Below are positions 7,181 to 13,624 of a DNA stretch of 23,743 nt, piece by piece. The position numbers and the translations under genes are program-made. Every line of letters begins with the position of its first letter. The first letter of the stretch is position 1. The notes beneath the pieces are model-generated. The model had not been told where the DNA came from and ran no database searches. It worked only from the letters and a program-made list of their open reading frames with translations. Source of the DNA: F23-B02 sp963625685 (lineage in GTDB: Bacteria > Bacillota > Clostridia > Oscillospirales > Oscillospiraceae); NCBI GenBank assembly GCA_963625685.1, contig CAVFTR010000020.1, positions 1 through 23,743 of the forward strand, written 5' to 3'.

Positions 7181-7279
7181 TCCGCTCTTAAAACTAACCA
7201 ACGCACGAAAAAACAGCCCGGACTTACGATCCGAGCTGTCTTTTCTGCTTTTTGTATTGATCTCAGTTCCGGCTATCGC
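7181..7279 (+). repeat. Terminator-bearing dispersed repeat, right copy
   Basis: Inverted relative to 5052-5150. Conserved flanks (aaaactaac, aacgcacgaaaaaa, gctgtcttttctgc, cagttccggctat) surround a hairpin that differs in sequence but remains foldable, so the terminator itself seems to be the preserved part. Confidence 0.7.
7207..7245 (-). terminator. Intrinsic terminator of the SRP RNA-dnaX-ybaB transcript
   Basis: Read on the minus strand, acagctcgga pairs with tccgggctgt (one U-G pair) and is followed by TTTTTT. The plus-strand reading has a C-A mismatch in the stem, so minus-strand use is favoured. Confidence 0.75.
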
Positions 7280-7282
7280 CGC

Positions 7283-7438
7283 GATTTACAGACACCTTCC
7301 CCTCAAGGGGAAGGCAAGGGTGCAGCCTGAGTTTTTGCACCAAATCGGCACAATAACTGCTTGCTTTGACTTCATGCGAGTCGCCTGCACGGCAGTGCCG
7401 CCAGAGATAAATGTGTCCGCAGCTGCGTCAATTCGCCG
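7283..7438. repeat. Half composite repeat plus second module
   Basis: Contains caccttcccctcaaggggaa at about 7289-7308, then actgcttgctt, gcctgcacggcagtgccg and gataaatgtgtccgcagctg, phrases shared with gaps at 1-300, 5151-5330 and 10030-10150. No gene seen. Confidence 0.65.
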
Positions 7439-7765
7439 TCAGAACGGGAAGCCCATGGGGGTGAGCTTGCTCATCGCCTCGTTGGTCGCGTTCTCGCTCT
7501 TGCTGATCGCCTCGTTGACCGCGGCGACGATCATGTCCTGAAGCAGCTCGACGTCGTCGGGGTCGACCGCCGCGGGGTCTATCTCGATGCTCTTGAGCGC
7601 GCGCGTGCCTATCATGGTCGCCTTCACCGCGCCGCCGCCGGCAGCGGCGACAAACTCCCTGTTCTCGAGCTCCTGCTGCATCTTCATGAATTCTTCCTGC
7701 ATCTTCTGGGCCTGCTTCATCATGTTGCCGCCGCCCATAGCGCCGCGAAATCCGCCTTTTGCCAT
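7439..7765 (-). CDS. ybaB: YbaB/EbfC-family nucleoid-associated protein
   Basis: 108 residues, the normal length. A Gly- and Met-rich N-terminus (G-G-G-N-M-M-K-Q-A-Q-K-M-Q) leads into the long helix typical of the family, then a beta segment (A-A-G-G-G-A-V-K-A-T-M-I-G) and a C-terminal helix with L-L-Q-D-M-I-V-A-A-V-N-E-A. Family members form DNA-binding dimers. RBS aggagg lies about 10 nt before the ATG. It sits 38 bp downstream of dnaX, the conserved Firmicute order, but the usual next gene recR is missing: the transcript runs into repeats and the terminator at 7207-7245. Confidence 0.92.
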   Translation of the reverse strand: MAKGGFRGAMGGGNMMKQAQKMQEEFMKMQQELENREFVAAAGGGAVKATMIGTRALKSIEIDPAAVDPDDVELLQDMIVAAVNEAISKSENATNEAMSKLTPMGFPF

Positions 7766-7803
7766 ATTGAAATTCCTCCTAAATGATCATACAAAATTAA
7801 AAA

Positions 7804-9501
7804 TTATACAAAACGAGTTTCCTTGAATTTTCTAAGCTCCTCGATATCCCGTCTGGGTCCGCTGCCGTCCTCGCGCAGCTCGGAGACCGTGAGCCTCAGG
7901 CTGCGTCCGGTGACTGCGGCCGCCGCCTCGCGCAGGCGCATGAGCACCGCCTGATTGTTCACCGTGCTGTAGAAAAATCCGGGCAGCACCTCGAGCGCGA
8001 GCGTGTCGTAGCTTATCGTGCAGCGCGTCTGCGCGGGGTTTGACAGTATCGGTATCACGCCGCGGGGCAGCGTGTCCTCGGCTTTTTCGATTATCGCCGT
8101 CCACAGCGCGGCGTTATCCTTCGGCGCGTCGGCCGCGCTCGCCGGGGCGTCGGGGTTGAGCTCTACCGGGGAGGCCTTGTCCAGAAGATCGTCCTCCGGC
8201 TGATACTCGGCAAAGTCCGACGGGTCGAGCTCGTCGTCGGGCTCCGGCCCGGTATCCCGCCGCGGCGCGGGCGGCTCGTCGGGCTCAAAGAGCTCTCCGC
8301 CGTATGCCGGTACGGGCTCCTCGGCGTCCTCAGCATCGGGCAAGTCCCTGTATACCGGCGCGCGCTTCATGTCCTCTTCTATGCGCGATACTCTTGCCCG
8401 CAGCTCGTCGACGCCCTCTGTAAGTCGCGGATCGCACAGGGATATTATGCACAGCTCGGCCGTGAGCTTCGCGCTTTTCGAGTCGCGGATGCGCAGCAGA
8501 TGGTCCGAGACCGTGTTTATGCGGTTTATCAGCTCTGCCGATGTGAGCTTTTTGCAGAAAACGCTCAGGATATCGCGGCTGAACCTGCCCGACATGAGCT
8601 CCGCGCCCGCTCTGGGCGCGACCGAGAGCATGAGGCAGTCGCGCAGGAGCGTGTTGAGCTCGTGCAGCAGCGTCGCCGGGTCCTTGCCGTCTATCCACAG
8701 CCCGTTGAAGAGCCTCAGCGCCTCGTCGGTGTTTTTCCTGACCGCGCAGTCGAGCAGCTGCGCCGTGCGGCGGTTGCCGGTAAGCCCCATCGCCGCGTAC
8801 ACGGCGTCGGTGTCTATATGCGCGGCGCCCGAGCACTGGTCGAGCAGCGACAGCGCGTCGCGCATGCCTCCCTCGGCAAGCCCCGCGATGAGCTCCGCCG
8901 CGCTTCGCTCGAGCTCAAGGCCCTCGCAGGCTGCCACGTGCTCGAGGTGGTCGGCTATGAGCTTGGGGTCCAGGCGCTTGAAGCTGTGCCGCTGGCAGCG
9001 CGAGAGTATCGTCGCCGGTACCTTGTTGAGCTCCGTCGTCGCGAGGATGAACACCAGATGCTCCGGCGGCTCCTCGAGTATCTTCAGCAGCGCGTTGAAG
9101 GCCTGCGTCGAGAGCATGTGTACCTCGTCGATGATGTACACGCGCTTTTTGACCGAGACCGGCGAGAACACAGCCTCCTCGCGCAGCTGACGGACGTTGT
9201 CCACGCCGTTATTGGACGCGGCGTCTATCTCGACGATGTCCATGATGCTGCCGTCCTCGATGCCGAGGCAGGCCGGGCACCTGCCGCAGGGGTCGCCGTT
9301 TACCGGGTGCTCGCAGTTGAGCGCCTTGGCAAGGATCTTCGCGCAGCTGGTCTTGCCAGTGCCGCGCGTGCCTATGAAAAGATAGGCGTGCGAGGTCCTG
9401 CCCGCGGCTATCTGATTTTTAAGCGTTTCCGTGATATGCTGCTGCCCGACGACCTCGCTGAAGGTCCTGGGCCGCCATTTTCGATACAGAGCCTGATACA
9501 T
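7804..9501 (-). CDS. dnaX: DNA polymerase III subunit gamma/tau
   Basis: 565 residues. Clamp-loader AAA+ ATPase of the replisome. The start at M-Y-Q-A-L-Y-R-K-W-R-P is the conserved DnaX N-terminus; in-frame codons further upstream run into the SRP RNA and are rejected. Walker A G-T-R-G-T-G-K-T-S (about 43-51), a four-Cys zinc module with C-G-R-C-P-A-C (about 64-79), Walker B-like I-I-D-E-V-H-M-L-S and A-T-T-E-L-N-K-V-P follow, then domain III and an acidic, Pro-rich tau-like tail (about 400-480) and a small C-terminal domain. The RBS is weak (gggat). It is 26 bp downstream of the SRP RNA gene and probably co-transcribed with it. Confidence 0.96.
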   Translation of the reverse strand: MYQALYRKWRPRTFSEVVGQQHITETLKNQIAAGRTSHAYLFIGTRGTGKTSCAKILAKALNCEHPVNGDPCGRCPACLGIEDGSIMDIVEIDAASNNGVDNVRQLREEAVFSPVSVKKRVYIIDEVHMLSTQAFNALLKILEEPPEHLVFILATTELNKVPATILSRCQRHSFKRLDPKLIADHLEHVAACEGLELERSAAELIAGLAEGGMRDALSLLDQCSGAAHIDTDAVYAAMGLTGNRRTAQLLDCAVRKNTDEALRLFNGLWIDGKDPATLLHELNTLLRDCLMLSVAPRAGAELMSGRFSRDILSVFCKKLTSAELINRINTVSDHLLRIRDSKSAKLTAELCIISLCDPRLTEGVDELRARVSRIEEDMKRAPVYRDLPDAEDAEEPVPAYGGELFEPDEPPAPRRDTGPEPDDELDPSDFAEYQPEDDLLDKASPVELNPDAPASAADAPKDNAALWTAIIEKAEDTLPRGVIPILSNPAQTRCTISYDTLALEVLPGFFYSTVNNQAVLMRLREAAAAVTGRSLRLTVSELREDGSGPRRDIEELRKFKETRFV

Positions 9502-9527
9502 GATCGTGATCCCATAATAAATATAAT

Positions 9528-9825
9528 GCGGCTCTTGACAAGACTGCACACCCAACTTTGAAAACTGACATATGCCCGTTACGCCGGCAGCCGGCTCAGA
9601 ACCGGCACCCTCGCGGCACACGAAAAGCACCGCTTAATGCTGCTCGGTTCCCCGCCTGACATGGTTCACGGGTTTCCGTTGCGCGAGACCGGCTCGTCAA
9701 CGCTGCTTACCGGTGTCAGACGACACATGACAGATCCTATGTTGGGAATTCATTCCTGCTGTAGCGGATTGCAGGTTACAGGGCACCGCTGGCTCCCCAA
9801 CTAGTGCAGCCTTGTCAGAAGCCGC
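9528..9825 (-). ncRNA. scr: SRP RNA (large, Firmicutes type; scRNA)
   Basis: The minus strand carries blocks known from the Bacillus scRNA: ggggag-agcggtgccctgta, cctgcaatccgct, gcgcaacgg, gtgaaccatgtcagg and gagcagcattaag, then gtgccgcgagggtgcc. In domain IV the GGAA tetraloop is closed by GG/CC instead of the common CC/GG, and the neighbouring U-A pair is C-G. Both are compensated changes, so the SRP54-binding hairpin is intact. The ends pair over about 22 bp (gcggct...tgacaaggctgcac with gtgcagtcttgtca...agccgc), which fixes the ends approximately. Its RNA scaffolds the signal recognition particle with Ffh. Order scr-dnaX-ybaB is conserved in Firmicutes. Confidence 0.92.
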
Positions 9826-9831
9826 AAATGT

Positions 9832-9860
9832 ATTATAGCGCAAATAATCGATATAATCAA
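9832..9860 (-). promoter_or_regulatory. Promoter of the SRP RNA
   Basis: On the minus strand TTGATT (9855-9860), 17-bp spacer, perfect TATAAT (9832-9837). The predicted start near 9825 coincides with the 5' arm of the closing helix. It is divergent from the tRNA-Ala promoter. Confidence 0.85.
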
Positions 9861-9870
9861 CAAATATTTT

Positions 9871-9899
9871 CTTTACTTTTCTGAAAAGTGTGTTATAAT
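9871..9899 (+). promoter_or_regulatory. Promoter of tRNA-Ala
   Basis: Perfect TATAAT at 9894-9899 with TTTACT at 9872-9877 (16-bp spacer), 19 bp before the tRNA. Confidence 0.75.
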
Positions 9900-9918
9900 A
9901 CTAAAGCTGACAGCAGAT

Positions 9919-9994
9919 GGGCCCGTAGCGCAGCTGGGAGCGCGTTCGGTTCGCATCCGAGAGGTCGAGGGTTCGAATCCCTTCGGGTCCACCA
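9919..9994 (+). tRNA. tRNA-Ala (anticodon CGC)
   Basis: Full cloverleaf: acceptor GGGCCCG/CGGGTCC with the G3-U70 pair that defines alanine identity, D stem GCGC/GCGC, anticodon stem TTCGG/CCGAG with loop TTCGCAT, T arm GAGGG-TTCGAAT-CCCTT, and an encoded CCA. The anticodon CGC reads GCG. It has its own promoter and terminator. Confidence 0.95.
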
Positions 9995-9996
9995 TG

Positions 9997-10025
9997 AAAA
10001 AGCCGCGCGATGTGCGGCTTTTTTC
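9997..10025 (+). terminator. Terminator of tRNA-Ala
   Basis: Stem aaaagccgc/gcggctttt with a 7-nt loop and a T-run, beginning 3 nt after the CCA end. Confidence 0.9.
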
Positions 10026-10217
10026 TTTTTTAGCGGCGCATTGGGGCAGCTGCCGATACATTTGTCTCTGGTATCCCGACCGGGCACTGCCGTGCGGGCG
10101 GCTGGCATGAAAATAAAGCAAGCAGTTATTTCTGTGTCCCGACCGGCGACAGCCGACAGACTATGTAGGGAACTTATCTCGCCTGTTCCGTGTGTGACGG
10201 TTTCTGACGCAGTCATT

Positions 10218-10327
10218 GGCTCCCCTGTGTAAGGGGAGCTGTCAGCGCTCGCGCTGACTGAGGGCTTGCCGCGCCCTTGGCTTCCCCTTGAGGGGAAGCT
10301 GTCACCGAAGGTGACTGATGAGGTGTT
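10218..10327 (+). repeat. Composite intergenic hairpin repeat, copy 2
   Basis: Nearly identical to 15139-15247 and to the reverse complement of 7-117; the linker between the two hairpins varies (gcgctcgcgctgac here). The preceding stretch 10030-10217 carries the second dispersed module (gatacatttgtctctgg, gggcactgccgtgcgg, gtcccgaccgg) and no gene. Confidence 0.8.
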
Positions 10328-10335
10328 ATTCAAGT

Positions 10336-10369
10336 AAAAAAGAGAGTGCAGATGTCTGCACTCTCTTTT
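10336..10369. terminator. Bidirectional terminator downstream of the zinc-ribbon gene
   Basis: Perfect 12-bp stem agagagtgcaga/tctgcactctct with a 2-nt centre, A-run on the left and T-run on the right. It ends minus-strand transcription of the gene at 10418-11032. Confidence 0.85.
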
Positions 10370-10417
10370 CTGCGTGTATATTTAGCTTTTGTTATCTTTG
10401 AGCCGGATTTCTGAATA

Positions 10418-11032
10418 TCATGACACGCCTTCGACAGGGATCTTCAGGCCGCTGTCCTTTATGGTCGATCTGGCGGCGTCCTTGTTGCCCCATTCTGTGC
10501 CGTCTGAGAAATACACGCTGTATAAATACAGCTCGCCCTTTTTAACACTGGCCTCGATAAACTGATATTCAAGCGAATCCGAGCCGCCGACAGGAATTGC
10601 CGTATCCGAGTACAGGTAATTTTGACTTGTCCACTTTGTGATTTCGTCGCCGTAAACGTCGATCGGCACGAAATAGAATTTGACAGCCGCTATTTCCTTA
10701 TCGGAAGTGTTTGAAACGTATACCTTCAATGTCGGATAACCGATAATCGACGATCCCATCTCGGCCGTTACGGATGCTCCGCAGTCACCTGCGAATCTCT
10801 CGTCGGTCTTCACCGCTGCCGTTTCGCTCGGCTTATTGCCGTCGGTTCCCTTTTTATCCCCACCCGAGGTCGCGGCCGCTATGATTATCACGATAACAAG
10901 CAGTGCAATGAGCAGCGGATTTTTGTAGAAAGGCTTCTTGTTTTTGACGCCGCATTTCGGGCATGTTTTGGCACTCGCGGCTATCTCGGCTCCGCAGTGC
11001 TTACATGTCACCATTTTCGGTTCTTTTGCCAT
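10418..11032 (-). CDS. Zinc-ribbon single-pass membrane protein
   Basis: 204 residues. An N-terminal double-Cys zinc ribbon (C-K-H-C-G-A-E-I ... C-P-K-C-G, about residues 8-27) precedes one membrane helix (about 38-55, rich in L, I, V, A), a short low-complexity linker (G-G-D-K-K-G-T-D-G) and a beta-rich C-terminal domain of about 120 residues that should lie outside the cell, similar to immunoglobulin-like domains found after zinc ribbons in Firmicutes. The ATG at 11032 follows ggagg by 8 nt; the longer reading frame would run through the palindrome at 11061-11086 and is rejected. Function unknown; envelope sensing or adhesion is only a guess. Confidence 0.82.
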   Translation of the reverse strand: MAKEPKMVTCKHCGAEIAASAKTCPKCGVKNKKPFYKNPLLIALLVIVIIIAAATSGGDKKGTDGNKPSETAAVKTDERFAGDCGASVTAEMGSSIIGYPTLKVYVSNTSDKEIAAVKFYFVPIDVYGDEITKWTSQNYLYSDTAIPVGGSDSLEYQFIEASVKKGELYLYSVYFSDGTEWGNKDAARSTIKDSGLKIPVEGVS

Positions 11033-11060
11033 CTCGTCTTCCTCCATGTAAATTGATTGC

Positions 11061-11086
11061 CTGTCAAAAGGTATACCTTTTGACAG
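11061..11086. repeat. 26-bp perfect palindrome, copy A (hix-like)
   Basis: Perfect palindrome with half-site ctgtcaaaaggta, identical to the core at 11220-11245. It lies about 30 bp upstream of the zinc-ribbon start, so it could be an operator for that gene. Its length and central AT dinucleotide also match the layout of 26-bp sites used by Hin-type serine recombinases (recalled). Confidence 0.85.
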
Positions 11087-11210
11087 CGGCCGTTTGCGCA
11101 AAAATCACTCGTCAAAACCTACAAATTTGCAGCTATGCGTTTGTATAAACAGACAAAAACCCAGCGAAATGCTTGATGTTTTTCCAAATATCATGTATGA
11201 TTTTATCGGC

Positions 11211-11254
11211 AAAAAACGACTGTCAAAAGGTATACCTTTTGACAGTCGTTTTTT
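11211..11254. repeat. 44-bp perfect palindrome, copy B, likely also a terminator
   Basis: The same 26-bp core as copy A, extended to 44 bp by aaaaaacga and tcgtttttt arms. A-run/stem/T-run makes it a plausible bidirectional terminator directly behind the serine recombinase gene (11258). Confidence 0.85.
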
Positions 11255-11257
11255 CAT

Positions 11258-11860
11258 TTATCGTTTCTCTCGCAGGTCGCGCAGGCGGCGGTAGAAGGTC
11301 GACTCGCTGAGGCTCTCGCACAGCCGCAGCAGCTCCGGCAGCGTGATGCGTTTGCGCTCCCAGGCGATAATGAGCTGCGCGAAATTATCCGGCACGGGCG
11401 CCTCCGGCCTGCCGAAGCGCACGCCGCGCGCCTTTGCCGCCGCGATGCCCTCGGCCTGCCGCCGCCTGATGCTCTCGCGCTCGGACTGCGCGACGAAGGA
11501 CAGTATCTGAAGCACGAGGTCGGCGATGAAGGTGCCCATGAGGTCCCTGCCCTGACGCGTATCCAGCAGAGGCATGTCGATAACGACGATGTCGACGCCG
11601 ATCTCCTTGGTCAGCCGCCGCCACTGCTCCTGTATCTCCTCGTAATTGCGCCCGAGGCGGTCGATGCTCAGCACGTACAGCAGGTCGCCCTCGCGCAGGC
11701 GCAGCGAAAGCTCCGCGTACTGCGGGCGTATGAAGTCCCTGCCCGACTGCCGGTCGATGTAGATATTCTCCTCCGGAACATTTCTCTCCAGCAGCGCCAG
11801 CAGCTGCCTGTCCGCGTTTTGGTCGCTGCTCGACACGCGGGCGTATCCGTAAGTTCCCAT
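11258..11860 (-). CDS. Small serine recombinase (resolvase/invertase family)
   Basis: 200 residues, normal for resolvases and invertases. The catalytic segment G-Y-A-R8-V-S10-S-S-D-Q carries the nucleophilic Ser; S-I-D-R-L-G-R-N and the long E-helix F-V-A-Q-S-E-R-E-S-I-R-R-R-Q-A-E-G follow, then a C-terminal helix-turn-helix (about 160-198, S-E-S-T-F-Y-R-R-L). It catalyses site-specific DNA exchange; inversion or resolution cannot be told apart from sequence alone. ATG at 11860 with agggtg about 8 nt upstream. Two identical palindromes lie just downstream (11061 and 11220) and are candidate targets. Confidence 0.9.
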   Translation of the reverse strand: MGTYGYARVSSSDQNADRQLLALLERNVPEENIYIDRQSGRDFIRPQYAELSLRLREGDLLYVLSIDRLGRNYEEIQEQWRRLTKEIGVDIVVIDMPLLDTRQGRDLMGTFIADLVLQILSFVAQSERESIRRRQAEGIAAAKARGVRFGRPEAPVPDNFAQLIIAWERKRITLPELLRLCESLSESTFYRRLRDLREKR

Positions 11861-11979
11861 TTGATCACCCTATATAAGAATAGCAGACGCTGCAAGTGCG
11901 GCGCAGGCTCGAGGCCTTCGAGATTTTTGCGCAGGATAATTTCGCTGAAATTCTTTTATAATAGCTGAGAGCAGCATGA

Positions 11980-12153
11980 ATGTTGGAGGACTGCTCTCCG
12001 GAACCGTACTTAGAGCTGTTTGCACGCGGCAAGAGGGAAAAATGGGATGTGTGGGGCAACCGGGCGACAGATGACTATGAGCCTACATGGTCTACATATC
12101 CGAATCACAGCGTTTCACACGCCGGCGCAGCAAATGAAAATGCCGATAAATGA
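11980..12153 (+). pseudogene. C-terminal relic of an MT-A70 DNA adenine methyltransferase
   Basis: A 57-codon reading frame with no RBS, preceded by an in-frame stop. It contains P-Y-L-E-L-F-A-R-G-K-R then W-D-V-W-G-N, the characteristic end of phage MT-A70 methyltransferases. The SAM-binding and D-P-P-W regions are absent, so the protein cannot be active. The upstream part was lost, and 11861-11979 shows no trace of it. It ends right before the terminator at 12156-12191, which suits an original 3' end. Confidence 0.75.
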
Positions 12154-12155
12154 AT

Positions 12156-12191
12156 AGCAGGTGCGGGGAAAAACCGCACCTGCTGTTTTTT
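12156..12191 (+). terminator. Intrinsic terminator of the former methyltransferase gene
   Basis: Perfect 11-bp stem agcaggtgcgg/ccgcacctgct with a 7-nt loop and T6. It points away from the relic and also lies 2 bp from the end of the holin gene, where it may serve as a weaker reverse stop. Confidence 0.85.
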
Positions 12192-12193
12192 CG

Positions 12194-12664
12194 TTAATTA
12201 TCGCCGCCGTCGCCCTTTTCGCCGACGGTTTTTCTGCCGCGCGCTATGAGCTTACGCAGAAAGTCCGGGACGGGCGCGCCCATCGCGGCGGCGTTTTCGA
12301 CGATGCTGCCGAGCTCGGTGAAAAAATACCAGGCCGTGACCAGGGGCGTTATCAGGCAGCTCCTGCCGATGACCGGCAGGCCGAAGCCGAAGCTGTCGCC
12401 CACGAGCCTGAGCGCGAGATCGCACAGCGCCGCCACGAGCACCGCGAATATGCTGCCCAGCTTGTGCCACAGTCCTCGCCTCGCCGCCGCGCTGCTCCAG
12501 CTCCCGCCGTACAGCGCCGCAAAGCTGCCGGTCAGATAGTCCAGCGCCATGGCGAAAAGCCACAGCAGCACCATCCAGCCGGCCCAGCCGAACAGCGCCG
12601 TGCCGAAGGCGATGAGCGCCGCTGCCGCCGCCTTTATCTCGACGGCCTTATCCGCTGTATCCAT
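12194..12664 (-). CDS. Phage holin (toxin secretion/phage lysis family)
   Basis: 156 residues with three or four membrane segments (about 9-45, 73-90, 98-118). The pattern L-F-A-M-A-L-D-Y-L-T-G, then R-G-L-W-H-K-L-G and W-Y-F-F-T-E-L-G-S-I-V-E-N matches the clostridial holin family, which permeabilises the membrane for endolysin release. ATG at 12664 has ggggagg 10 nt upstream. An alternative GTG at 12673 would overlap the amidase stop (GTGA) but sits 1 nt from the same RBS. Charged, Gly-rich C-terminus. It pairs with the upstream amidase as a lysis cassette. Confidence 0.88.
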   Translation of the reverse strand: MDTADKAVEIKAAAAALIAFGTALFGWAGWMVLLWLFAMALDYLTGSFAALYGGSWSSAAARRGLWHKLGSIFAVLVAALCDLALRLVGDSFGFGLPVIGRSCLITPLVTAWYFFTELGSIVENAAAMGAPVPDFLRKLIARGRKTVGEKGDGGDN

Positions 12665-12669
12665 TTTCC

Positions 12670-13389
12670 TCACGCCTCCCCTTCAAAATAGCGGCGCATG
12701 ATCTCCATCGTGCGGAGCATATCCTCCGTGATATCGAGCTGCCCGCCGCCCTTGCCGAGCAGCGCGCCCGCGTCGATATAGCGCTGCGCCATTTCGCGGT
12801 AGCCCTCGGGTATATCCTCTATCCTGCTCCATCTTTCCATGTCCCCGTCTCTTCCTTTCTCAATATATTCTCTGCCCGCGGCGCGGCACAGGCCGCGGCA
12901 TATCGCCTCGCCGATATCGTCCGTGTGCCCGATTATCCACTCGGCAAGCTCCGGCGAGTCGTGAAACTCGCACTCGCAGTAGAGGCACAGAGCCCCGGTG
13001 TTCCGTATCTCGTAAAACAGCTTCTCACGCACGCCGTAGACCGAGCGGTACGGCGTTATCGCGTCGAGCTCCTCGAAAACGGGCTGCGCGTACTTCATGC
13101 GCTCTGCGTTTTTCGAGGCGACGAACACGACGCAGCCGCGGCCGCCTCCCGCGTTGGTGTGGATGCACAGGTGAACGTCCGCGCCCCAGGCGTTGGATTC
13201 GCGCACGCGCTCGTACATGGCGTTTTCGCCGTCGGAGAAGTTCGCCCTGACCTCGAAGCCGTTTCTTTCGAGCGCCGGCAGGCAGGCCGCGGCTATCCTG
13301 CGGCACTGTGCGGCCTCGTTCGTGCCGCCTGCGGCGTAGGGATTGCTCAGCTGGTCCGACGGTGAGAGGTATATCTTCAATTTTACCAT
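12670..13389 (-). CDS. N-acetylmuramoyl-L-alanine amidase (Amidase_3 type endolysin)
   Basis: About 239 residues. Predicted to cut the MurNAc-L-alanine bond of peptidoglycan. The N-terminus K-I-Y-L-S-P-S-D-Q ... G-G-T-N-E-A-A-Q-C carries a zinc-ligand Glu, L-C-I-H-T-N-A a zinc His, and C-E-C-E-F-H-D the catalytic Glu. The usual first G-H-G-G motif is replaced by S-P-S-D-Q, as I recall for clostridial relatives. A C-terminal module (about 190-235, I-P-E-G-Y-R ... G-A-L-L-G) resembles the helical tail of such endolysins. The start is uncertain: ATG 13398, ATG 13389, or TTG 13380, which has the best-spaced RBS (aaggga) and gives the common K-I-Y-L-S start. Confidence 0.85.
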   Translation of the reverse strand: MVKLKIYLSPSDQLSNPYAAGGTNEAAQCRRIAAACLPALERNGFEVRANFSDGENAMYERVRESNAWGADVHLCIHTNAGGGRGCVVFVASKNAERMKYAQPVFEELDAITPYRSVYGVREKLFYEIRNTGALCLYCECEFHDSPELAEWIIGHTDDIGEAICRGLCRAAGREYIEKGRDGDMERWSRIEDIPEGYREMAQRYIDAGALLGKGGGQLDITEDMLRTMEIMRRYFEGEA

Positions 13390-13475
13390 TCCCTTCATGC
13401 AGTTTCGGGCAGGGGCCCATCACATTCTATGCCGGACCCGTACCCCCTCTACCCATAGGCCGCTTTCGGCCCGGT

Positions 13476-13495
13476 CTTGTACGTTTGCGTACAAG
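13476..13495. promoter_or_regulatory. Inverted repeat upstream of the amidase gene
   Basis: 8-bp arms cttgtacg/cgtacaag around tttg, in the gap between divergent amidase and permease genes. It looks like an operator rather than a terminator (no T-run), but no regulator is known. Confidence 0.45.
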
Positions 13496-13540
13496 TAAAA
13501 GTTCGGGGCAGCGTTTATTTACAGTTTATTAACAGATATA

Positions 13541-13569
13541 TTGACAATTTCACCAATTTGGCGTATCAT
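13541..13569 (+). promoter_or_regulatory. Promoter of the APC permease gene
   Basis: Perfect TTGACA at 13541-13546, 17-bp spacer, TATCAT at 13564-13569. The leader then folds ctgcttt with aaagcag (about 13578-13598), which buries an upstream in-frame ATG at 13586. Confidence 0.8.
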
Positions 13570-13624
13570 TGAAGTGCTGCTTTAAATGAAAAAAGCAGTA
13601 GTTACAACCACGGGAGAGAGAGAA

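Larger units (their letters stand above)
11258..13389. mobile_element. Prophage-derived remnant: recombinase, MTase relic, holin, amidase
   Basis: A short block holding only phage- or mobile-type genes: a small serine recombinase, the broken C-terminus of an MT-A70 DNA methyltransferase, and an adjacent holin and amidase. No structural or packaging genes are present. The grouping is an inference from family knowledge; exact ends are not visible. Confidence 0.5.

Noticed and set aside
8369..9561. Long plus-strand frames opposite dnaX
   Set aside because: Antisense to the conserved DnaX sequence and entering the SRP RNA; repetitive composition, no RBS.
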